Assembly (NCBI GenBank): GCA_963706905.1
Contig: CAVPNY010000009.1
Coordinates: forward strand, 310,001-374,000
Reading direction: 5' to 3'
Source of the DNA: CAVPNY01 sp963706905
GTDB taxonomy: Bacteria > Chloroflexota > Anaerolineae > Anaerolineales > UBA4823
Length of the DNA stretch: 64,000 nt
Shown here: positions 55,703 through 62,538 of the stretch, piece by piece
Position numbering within the stretch: the stretch's first letter is position 1
How the letters are laid out: each line of letters begins with the position of its first letter
The notes under the pieces: model-generated
Told to the model about the DNA's origin: nothing
Database searches by the model: none
What the model saw: the letters and a program-made list of their open reading frames with translations, nothing else
Program-made: the position numbers and the translations under genes

Positions 55703-57017
55703 AACTTAGTTGGGAGACGAACTTTGACCAAAAATCCGCCAGTAGATCCGCCATTCGGATGCGCGGCTGGAGTAGATGCTGGCGAATTGGGCGGATATCA
55801 ACTCGCTGGGAGATTAAGTGCTGCAAGGGTCGGGATAGGGTTTGATCACCCATCACCACAGCCCCAATCAGTGTTTGCTGCCCAATTAGTAGCCGCAAAC
55901 GATTGATTTCAAAATTGGATTGAGCGGAGATTGCGTCCGGTAACTGCCGCCAGGTTTCACTGTCACCGCGGGCGATGCTGTGAAGGTCAAGATCCTCGCC
56001 ACGCCCAACCGTTCCAATGATGGTCGTCGTCAGATCAGCCAGCCGGGTGACATTGAATGGTACGCTCTTAAGATAGGGAGTCCGTAAACCCGCCATATTC
56101 AAACCAGCCGCGGCGCCTTGCTCCCTGGCTGGGCCCCACAGGCTATCCAGAACCGCCTGACCTGTGGAAGGGTCGAACACCTGAGCCACATCGCCGGCAG
56201 CAAATACATCTTCCGCGCTGGTTTGCAAATATTCGTTCACCAGAATGCCACGATCCGACTTTATCCCGCAAGCTTCGGCCATTCCCTTACGCGCCTGGAC
56301 TCCAACTGCGTATGCCACCACGTCACACTGGATTTGCCGACCATCCTTTGTACGCACCCCAACCACCCGTCCGTGCGACTGCAATATTTCATCCAGATCC
56401 GTATGGAAGTGTAGATTTACTTTTTCGTGCCTGAGGCGCTGCTCTACAGTGCGCGATTCGGTCTCATCCAAGACATTAGTCCAGTAACGGTCGCCACGCA
56501 AAAAATAATGGGTCTTCACGCCTCTGGCAAGCAATCCCTCCACCAATTCAAGGGCTGTGATTCCACCGCCAACTACCACCGCGCTACGCGCCCGGCGAGC
56601 CAGTCGGATGATCTGGCGGGCATCCTCCAGGCAGTCTAATTTAACCACCCCGCGTGCCTCGTAACCTTTAACCCGCAGGGGGGCAGCTTGTGCTCCGGTA
56701 GCAATCAACAGGCGATCATAGGGCAGTCTGGTGCCATGCTCAAATTCCACCTGGTGCTCCTGGGGAGCGATCCGAGAAACAACCCCGTGGAAACGCTGAA
56801 TTCCCATCTGATCGAATTCCTTCTCACGAAATGGATAAAGCTGCGCCTCGTTTAACTCTCCAGTAAGGTAATAAGCCAGGCCAGGGCGTGAATAATATCC
56901 ATCTGGTTCAGCGCTGACCAGAGAGACGCGCGCAGCCGGATCATGGCTGCGGATCGCTTCCGCCGCGGCAACTCCGGCCACCCCCATCCCAATGATCACA
57001 TAATGTGTCATCGCCAA
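55689..57017 (-). CDS. NAD(P)/FAD-dependent oxidoreductase
   Basis: 442 residues of the pyridine-nucleotide disulfide oxidoreductase superfamily, nearest to rubredoxin/nitrite-reductase NAD(P)H subunits. FAD site VIIGMGVAGVAAAEAI, NAD(P) site SAVVVGGGITALELVEGLL, second FAD motif EDVFAAGDVAQ. No redox-active Cys pair is seen. It lies 9 bp after the ferredoxin gene, so it probably exchanges electrons between NAD(P)H and ferredoxin or the membrane protein. Confidence 0.88.
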   Translation of the reverse strand: MAMTHYVIIGMGVAGVAAAEAIRSHDPAARVSLVSAEPDGYYSRPGLAYYLTGELNEAQLYPFREKEFDQMGIQRFHGVVSRIAPQEHQVEFEHGTRLPYDRLLIATGAQAAPLRVKGYEARGVVKLDCLEDARQIIRLARRARSAVVVGGGITALELVEGLLARGVKTHYFLRGDRYWTNVLDETESRTVEQRLRHEKVNLHFHTDLDEILQSHGRVVGVRTKDGRQIQCDVVAYAVGVQARKGMAEACGIKSDRGILVNEYLQTSAEDVFAAGDVAQVFDPSTGQAVLDSLWGPAREQGAAAGLNMAGLRTPYLKSVPFNVTRLADLTTTIIGTVGRGEDLDLHSIARGDSETWRQLPDAISAQSNFEINRLRLLIGQQTLIGAVVMGDQTLSRPLQHLISQRVDIRPIRQHLLQPRIRMADLLADFWSKFVSQLSYAAQ

Positions 57018-57026
57018 TCTCCGTCA

Positions 57027-57287
57027 TCAATCCGGGTTAAACAGATTAGTTCTCTCGAAATGTAAAACGCCGCGCGGGCAGCGCGCTACACACTCTCCGC
57101 AGGTCAGGCAGTGACTATCGGCGATTGGCTTGCCCTGCCAGGCGTAGCGGCGGACATCGATGTTGATCGGGCAATGGTAGGAACAGATCCCACATTGGAC
57201 ACAACGCGTTGCCTCCGGGACCACCTGCCCGACCGCTAATACCTGTTGGCGGGTGGACTCTTTCTTGAAAAGGGTACGTAGATTCAT
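57027..57287 (-). CDS. 2[4Fe-4S] ferredoxin-type protein
   Basis: 86 residues with two full cluster motifs, CVQCGICSYHCP and CLTCGECVARCP, joined by INIDVRRYAWQGKPIADSH as in the ferredoxin domains of heterodisulfide-reductase-like or NrfH-like electron carriers. It lies between the multihaem cytochrome and the FAD oxidoreductase genes and probably carries electrons between them on the cytoplasmic side. Confidence 0.9.
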   Translation of the reverse strand: MNLRTLFKKESTRQQVLAVGQVVPEATRCVQCGICSYHCPINIDVRRYAWQGKPIADSHCLTCGECVARCPRGVLHFERTNLFNPD

Positions 57288-57327
57288 CTTTTTGATTTAT
57301 CCATTGAGCCTTGTGACCTGAAAGCGA

Positions 57328-59268
57328 TTAATCATCGCCACCGCCTCCGTTCTGGTGGCATTCCAGGCAACGACCAACAATATCCTCGATACCCTCTTCC
57401 TGATGTTTTTTCACCGTTTCTTGCCGATCATGGCATTTTAAGCAGTTTACCGAAGTGTTGGTGCCATTGTGGCAACTCGAGCACTGCCCATGGGCATCGC
57501 CATGACCCATTGGGAAGGAATGACCATCGACACTGATATCCCCCCAATTGCTGGTATTGTGGCATTTGGAACACTGACCGGACCAGTGATCGGCTGGACG
57601 AGTATGGCAGGATTGGCAATCACTCTGCCCACTGTGATCGAAATTGGCTGGCTTCCAGGCATTGGTAGAGTGACAGTTAGAACATTGTCCCTGGAAGTGG
57701 TTATCTGGCCGATTATGGCAAGATTGGCAATCTGGAAGGCCATTGTGATTAAAGTCCGCCCCTCCCCAGGAATTGGTAGAATGGCAATTGGAGCATTGGC
57801 CCTGGAAGTGATTAGCAGGTCGGTCGTGGCAAGATTGGCAGTCTGGAAAACCATCGTGGTTAAAGTTCGCCCCACCCCAGGAATTGGTCGCATGGCAACT
57901 GGAACATTGCCCCTGAAAGTGGTTAGCGGGACGATCGTCAGAATGGCAAGATTGGCAATCGGCCTGGCCACTATGATCAAAATTGGCTGGCCGCCAGGCG
58001 TTGGTGGAGTGGCAGGCGGAACACTGTCCTTGAAAGTGGTTAGCCGGACGGTCATCAGAGTGACAAGATTGGCAATCGGTTTGCCCGCTATGATTGAAAC
58101 TGGCCGGTCGCCAGGCATTTGTCTTGTGGCAGGCAGAGCACTGTCCGGAGAAATGGTTGGCTGGTCTGTCTTTAGAATGGCAGGACTGGCAATCAGTTAA
58201 CCCGCTGTGATTGAAACTGGCCGGTCGCCAGGCATTTGTCTTGTGGCAGGCTGAGCATTGTCCGGAGAAATGGTTGGCTGGCTTATCCTGGGCATGACAG
58301 GATTGGCAATTCGTTGCTCCGGCGGCTGCATGGTTGAAACTGGCTTGCGCCCAATCCAGGGTGTTGTGGCAGGCTGAGCATTGTCCCTGGAAGTGGTTCG
58401 CAGGTTTATCCTGGACGTGGCAAGACTGGCAGTCTGCCGTCCCTGCCAGAGTATGATCAAAATGGATTTCAGCCCAGTCATTGCTGGTATGACAGGCGGC
58501 GCAATCTCCAACAAAATGCGAGACCGGTTTCACGCTTGCGTGACAGGACTCGCACGTCGCGGGTGTGCCGGCATACCGGCCTCCACCGTGACAGCTCTCA
58601 CAGGTCAATTCGGCGTGTCGGCCAGTGAGTGGGAAAAAGGCATGCAGTGCTCCTGCGCTGCCGGGCGGGAACAATACAGCGTGCTCGGGGATTATGGCCA
58701 GGTTGTCCGCATTCGGCGCAGCGGTCTCGTTCGTGAGGAAAGGAAGAATCGCCGGGTTTCCCTGAACCTGCGCAAGTCCCGTGTCTGTACCTCCTGCCAT
58801 ACTGAGCAGGGTTTGCAAGGCAAAGACTTTCTCTTGTAATGAAAGGAACGTGTTCGAGTCCTGATTTTCTACCAAACTCACCGAACTCAAGGCTGCCTTT
58901 AGAAAGCCGAGCATTTGCTCCAGACGATTGATATAAGTTCCCAGGTCGTCGGCAGGAATCTTACTGAGAGCAGCCAATGCCTGGTTAATATTTTCATCCA
59001 GATAGAAAATTGCATCCGCTTCAGACGGACTTCCAGCCAAGCTGATCACATCTCCGGCACGCCGCTCCACAAGAGTAATCAGGTACAGCGTCTTGCGATT
59101 CTGATCGAAGGTCAGATCGGCACGTCGCTGCTCGACAAAAAACTGAATCCGAAAAACAGGGCTGTCCGGATGAAATAACCCACCCTCGGCGAGTAGCAGG
59201 CTGACGCCGACGAACAAGACCAGCGCCAACATCAAGATCAAAGATGATAAGAGCAGAAAACGACGCAT
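57328..59268 (-). CDS. Membrane-anchored multihaem cytochrome c with 22 CXXCH sites and tandem repeats
   Basis: 646 residues from ATG 59268, chosen over ATG 59289 because GGGAGGAG lies 8 nt upstream. One N-terminal membrane anchor (FLLLSSLILMLALVLFVGV) is followed by a helical non-haem domain (about 35-195). From about residue 222 there are 22 CXXCH motifs, most of them in eight repeats of 37-41 residues, each with CQSCH and a second CSxCH about 17 residues on, plus conserved DRPANHFQGQ and a His in the FNHSG-type segment as possible distal ligands. It should be exported and carry electrons over long distances. It is second in the operon and overlaps the preceding gene's stop only if the longer start is used. 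Confidence 0.9.
   Translation of the reverse strand: MRRFLLLSSLILMLALVLFVGVSLLLAEGGLFHPDSPVFRIQFFVEQRRADLTFDQNRKTLYLITLVERRAGDVISLAGSPSEADAIFYLDENINQALAALSKIPADDLGTYINRLEQMLGFLKAALSSVSLVENQDSNTFLSLQEKVFALQTLLSMAGGTDTGLAQVQGNPAILPFLTNETAAPNADNLAIIPEHAVLFPPGSAGALHAFFPLTGRHAELTCESCHGGGRYAGTPATCESCHASVKPVSHFVGDCAACHTSNDWAEIHFDHTLAGTADCQSCHVQDKPANHFQGQCSACHNTLDWAQASFNHAAAGATNCQSCHAQDKPANHFSGQCSACHKTNAWRPASFNHSGLTDCQSCHSKDRPANHFSGQCSACHKTNAWRPASFNHSGQTDCQSCHSDDRPANHFQGQCSACHSTNAWRPANFDHSGQADCQSCHSDDRPANHFQGQCSSCHATNSWGGANFNHDGFPDCQSCHDRPANHFQGQCSNCHSTNSWGGADFNHNGLPDCQSCHNRPDNHFQGQCSNCHSTNAWKPANFDHSGQSDCQSCHTRPADHWSGQCSKCHNTSNWGDISVDGHSFPMGHGDAHGQCSSCHNGTNTSVNCLKCHDRQETVKKHQEEGIEDIVGRCLECHQNGGGGDD
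57544..58431 (-). repeat. Tandem coding repeat, eight two-haem units
   Basis: Eight units of about 111-123 bp, each encoding two haem sites. Central units (CQSCHSKDRPANHF and CQSCHSDDRPANHF types) differ at few positions, which implies recent duplication; the first and last units are the most divergent. Units 6-7 have lost two residues after CQSCH. Confidence 0.88.
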
Positions 59269-59272
59269 TCTC

Positions 59273-60796
59273 TTACTCCTCCCTGCCATCCGGATGGCAG
59301 TCAGTACATGCCTCCAATTTCCTCAGGTCGATCCCCTCCTCGCGGTGCTCATCTAAAATCGACTCAGGTTGGTGCTCGTGGCATCCATAGCAAGTGTAGG
59401 CAGCATAGCTATCCAGGTGACAGGTTGCACAGGCTACCTCACCACCGTCGCCATGATCTAGAGGAAAATTATGGAAGCGCAGATTGGCCGGAGTCCAGGC
59501 TTCAACCGTGTGGCAATACTGGCATTGCAGTCCGAAGCTCCCCACATGGATCTCTGGTTCGGCATGGCAGTTGACACACTCACTGGGCGTCCCCGAGAAT
59601 ACTTGCTTTTGATGGCAGGCTGCGCAATCGATCGAGGCATGCACCCCTTCCAGAGGAAAAACTTGGGCATGGTCAAAATTACTGAGCCGGTCAACCCCAT
59701 CATGGCAGTCCAGACACCCCGCCCCAAACTGCTCCAGGTGACCCTCCATGAATTCAGCCCCAGCTCCGGCGGCTGGATCATCCCCCGCGGAGTGACAATC
59801 GATACATCCTTGAACTTCAAAGCTGGTTTCAAAATCTCCGGTATGACAATCCTGGCAAACCACAGGATCACCCTGGTAGTCCTGGGCATGCCGGTTCAAG
59901 CTAAAGCGCGTCTGCTGATCATGTTTGAAAGGATTGCCATCCAAGAAGGCCGGTGACCAGCCGTTCTGGTCATGGCATTCCAGACAATCTGACGGAAACA
60001 TTCCCATATGCATCTCTGGTTCGGAATGGCAGGCTGCGCATTCAACGGAAGTATTGCGGAATGTCTCCATCACTAATGAAAGCGATTCCGCCTGCTTGCC
60101 CGATCCCAACCGGTAATCAGCGTGGCAATCCGCACAAGATAAGTTCATGTGTTGCCCATTGAGTGGAAAAGTCGAACTGTCGTGCACAAATGCGCTCATC
60201 GAATCGACCCCATCGTGGCAACCCAGGCAATTCTCTCCGAAGTCGGTGATATGTTGTAGCATGAAGGGTTGATTATGACCGGTGTGACATACTATACAAT
60301 TCTCAGGCAGGGCAGTAAATCCAGGGGTATCTTCGTGACAACCCGTGCAATCCAGGGGAACTACAGCGTAATCGACCTGGTGCTTTACCAGACTGAAGTC
60401 AGCCCTTGTGTGATCAAACTTCATCCGGGCAGCCGCCCCGGGGTCAAACTGGCGACCCTGGTGTTCAGAGTGACAGCGAAAACATTGGTTAACCTGATCG
60501 ATGCGGGCATGCACACCTTCCTGATTTGAAATTTCATCCCCAACCTGGGTATGACACTCCAAACAAAGCCGATCCTGAGTGGTAGAGAAAGGCGCATGGC
60601 ACAGCGCGCACTCAGATTCAAATTCCGCATGCGAGGAAAATCCCGCCAGGCTGACGCCGGAGAGTTGCTTGGCACTTACCTGCCCAGGATTAAAGATTAA
60701 ATTACCGCCGCGCCACATCACCAGAGCTAATCCAGCCAACAAAATCAAAGTCAAAGAAATGCTGGTCAATGAAAATAATGGGTGTGATCGCCTCAT
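59273..60796 (-). CDS. Membrane-anchored multihaem cytochrome c with 18 CXXCH sites
   Basis: 507 residues. An N-terminal anchor (LTSISLTLILLAGLALVMW) is followed by 18 CXXCH motifs of cytochrome c3/c554-like type (for example CALCH, CLECH, CFRCH, CTGCH, CYGCH). Spacing is irregular, unlike the repeat cytochrome next to it. Internal duplications are visible: FGENCLGCHDGVDSMSAF and FGAGCLDCHDGVDRLSNF, each followed by a FPL-type segment and a further haem. It heads the operon; a weak -10 (TATTAT, 60839-60844) lies upstream. Confidence 0.9.
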   Translation of the reverse strand: MRRSHPLFSLTSISLTLILLAGLALVMWRGGNLIFNPGQVSAKQLSGVSLAGFSSHAEFESECALCHAPFSTTQDRLCLECHTQVGDEISNQEGVHARIDQVNQCFRCHSEHQGRQFDPGAAARMKFDHTRADFSLVKHQVDYAVVPLDCTGCHEDTPGFTALPENCIVCHTGHNQPFMLQHITDFGENCLGCHDGVDSMSAFVHDSSTFPLNGQHMNLSCADCHADYRLGSGKQAESLSLVMETFRNTSVECAACHSEPEMHMGMFPSDCLECHDQNGWSPAFLDGNPFKHDQQTRFSLNRHAQDYQGDPVVCQDCHTGDFETSFEVQGCIDCHSAGDDPAAGAGAEFMEGHLEQFGAGCLDCHDGVDRLSNFDHAQVFPLEGVHASIDCAACHQKQVFSGTPSECVNCHAEPEIHVGSFGLQCQYCHTVEAWTPANLRFHNFPLDHGDGGEVACATCHLDSYAAYTCYGCHEHQPESILDEHREEGIDLRKLEACTDCHPDGREE

Positions 60797-61106
60797 CGGT
60801 TGTCTCGATCATCTACTTTACTCATAGAAATCTTTGAAATAATACAAAATGTCTCGCTACTGTCTCCTGATCAAACTCTTACCTTGAAACAAACTCGCGA
60901 ACTATGAGGTTGCGCCAATCCCCGGCACACAGATTCCCCTAACTCCAGCCCAACACCTGTATATCTGAGCATAATCAAAATGATTCCGACCCAGTCTTTT
61001 AGTTAAGACGTTAAATTGCGTTAAATGTGACGGGGAATTTTCTAAGGAAAATTTTCTTCTATCCTCACGCTTGAAGGCTGCGTTCTTGCTCCGCAGGAAG
61101 GAAATC
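60797..61106. other. Intergenic region upstream of the cytochrome operon
   Basis: About 310 bp without a credible gene. It holds a weak minus-strand promoter candidate (GAGACA, 16 bp, TATTAT ending at 60839) for the cytochrome operon, and three GTTAA words at 61002, 61010 and 61020 that could be an operator. No clear terminator for the B3/B4 gene was found. Confidence 0.45.
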
Positions 61107-61793
61107 TCAATCCGTTGCGCCGATCACCAACTTCTGAACCAACTGGCAATTTGCAGAAAACAGCTGGATATTCTTTTCGATGGCGTCGAGCTGCGCCTGG
61201 ACATTCTCCACACCTACCCCAGGCGGGGCGTAAGCCACATAGAGGGCGTGGGTCGTGCTCGCCGTGATCGGCGAGAGATTATCCTGCCCGTAGAGGATCG
61301 TGCAAGTCACACCCTGGCTGTCACGCATCACCATATCACCGGGCGGCAATTGCTTGGGGATGCCGTTCATGCGGATGAACTCATCTCCCAAATGAGAGAC
61401 ATCGATCAACAAAGGTGGCTGGAAGAGCGCTACATCATGGCTCGCAGTCAGTACCAGCGTATCCAATTCGGCAACAAAATTGGCGTCTACCAACGGGGAA
61501 ACTTCGGGTAAATTCTTACCCTTGATGACAACGGACTCTAATTGCAGGAGCACGTGATAAGTCTTATCAAAGCGCCTGTAATAACGCTCGTATGCTGCCA
61601 TCACTGGCAGCGCCAGGAAGTCGCGGCGCGAATAGTCAGAATAGTGCGCCTGCAAGCGGGCTTCCAAGGCACGCTTTTCCGCCTTAAGCAGCTCAGACTT
61701 GAGCGTGTTATTTACCCCGGCGATCTCGAGGATACCGATCTGTGCGCCGGGATAGACAGATTTCCATTCAGGGGTGACAGTGATGGTTAGCAT
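61107..61793 (-). CDS. B3/B4 tRNA-binding-domain protein
   Basis: 228 residues matching the B3/B4 domain of phenylalanyl-tRNA synthetase beta chain as a free-standing protein: YERYYRRFDKTYHVLLQLES, SPLVDANFVAELDTLVLTASHD and MVMRDSQGVTCTILYGQDNLS are family blocks. Free-standing members are proposed to edit or bind mischarged tRNA. The gene stands alone and is divergent from the transposase remnant. Confidence 0.85.
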   Translation of the reverse strand: MLTITVTPEWKSVYPGAQIGILEIAGVNNTLKSELLKAEKRALEARLQAHYSDYSRRDFLALPVMAAYERYYRRFDKTYHVLLQLESVVIKGKNLPEVSPLVDANFVAELDTLVLTASHDVALFQPPLLIDVSHLGDEFIRMNGIPKQLPPGDMVMRDSQGVTCTILYGQDNLSPITASTTHALYVAYAPPGVGVENVQAQLDAIEKNIQLFSANCQLVQKLVIGATD

Positions 61794-61807
61794 GGATCGA
61801 TAGTGAG

Positions 61808-62324
61808 TTGGACATCCAGGCTGAAAATGGACGCGGGCTGAGCTATCGGCAAATCAAAGTCGATCTGGACGGTCGGCTGCATAGTTCAGTTGGATTGCGG
61901 AGGCTCAACCGACGGGTCCTTACGCTTGGCTCTGCCGGAAGCTACTTTCGCTGGTTGGGGTCAGGCGAAGTTCCCCCGGTGGTGCGGATGGATGGGATTT
62001 GGATCACCGTGATGTTCACGAGTGGAGAAACCCAAATCGATCAGATCGGACGGATCCGCCTGGTGAAACAAGCCAAGAAGATACCGATCCTGGCGGCGCA
62101 AGGCGTTTGCCCGACCACCGGTCGCACCCAATTGTTGGCCTGGTATGCCAGTGGACGGCGAAAATATTGCCAGTTATGGCAGAAATTCTTGGAAGCACTT
62201 GTATGAAGCCGGGCTTACCGTGGAAAATGACTTGGTCTTGTTGGTTTGGGATGGCGCTACAGGTTTTCGACCCTCTTATGAAAATGTCTATTGGCAGGTG
62301 CCGCATCGATCCAGTTTAACATAA
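61808..62324 (+). pseudogene. Decayed DDE transposase remnant
   Basis: The frame lacks a start codon and reads from GLSYRQIKVDLDGRLHSSVG to VVRMDGIWITVMFTSG, QIGRIRLVKQAKKIPILAA and the region LWQKFLEAL. There it shifts +1 at about 62201 to YEAGLTVENDLVLLVWDGAT and VYWQVPHRSS, where it stops. MDGIW and VWDGATGF would carry the first two catalytic Asp residues of a DDE transposase (mutator/MULE-like). The 5' end and the whole part after the second Asp are missing, and no terminal inverted repeats were found. Confidence 0.68.
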
Positions 62325-62345
62325 GCCCGGAAAATGTGGTATACT
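62316..62345 (+). promoter_or_regulatory. Promoter of the DEAD-box helicase gene
   Basis: TTAACA (62316-62321), 18-bp spacer, TATACT (62340-62345) preceded by TGG (extended -10). The -35 box lies within the last codons of the transposase remnant. The transcript should start near 62352. Confidence 0.78.
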
Positions 62346-62351
62346 CAGCGC

Positions 62352-62538
62352 CTTGGTCCAATCCTGGATCACAAGTTTCAGGGAATTGTTTTGGTAGTTC
62401 CGAATGATTGCCCGACAGAAACAAGTCGGGTTTTTTGTTGCCAGAAACGGTTCGGCCGCGAGGATGAACCGGGTAAGTTGCGGCAAAGGGACAGATTGGC
62501 GGAGTCATCAAAACGGTTCACATTAATTAGGAGTTTTG
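62352..62538 (+). promoter_or_regulatory. Long 5' leader of the DEAD-box helicase
   Basis: About 187 nt between the predicted transcript start and the ATG at 62539, interrupted by an intrinsic terminator (62411-62436). TAGGAG lies 6 nt before the ATG. Long structured leaders are common for cold-induced deaD-type genes; here the terminator suggests attenuation. Confidence 0.55.
62411..62436 (+). terminator. Premature intrinsic terminator in the helicase leader
   Basis: CCCGAC (62411-62416) pairs with GTCGGG (62425-62430), 8-nt loop, followed by six T. It lies about 60 nt after the predicted transcript start and 102 nt before the ATG. Confidence 0.75.

Noticed and set aside
57469..58200. Long plus-strand ORF of 243 codons
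   Set aside because: It is antisense to the haem repeat and has the same period; its low-complexity Ile/Gly/Ala/Val-rich product is a shadow of the CXXCH repeats.
57544..58431. Regular repeats that could suggest a CRISPR array
   Set aside because: Unit length of about 115 bp with no short repeat/spacer pattern; the period encodes two-haem modules in frame.
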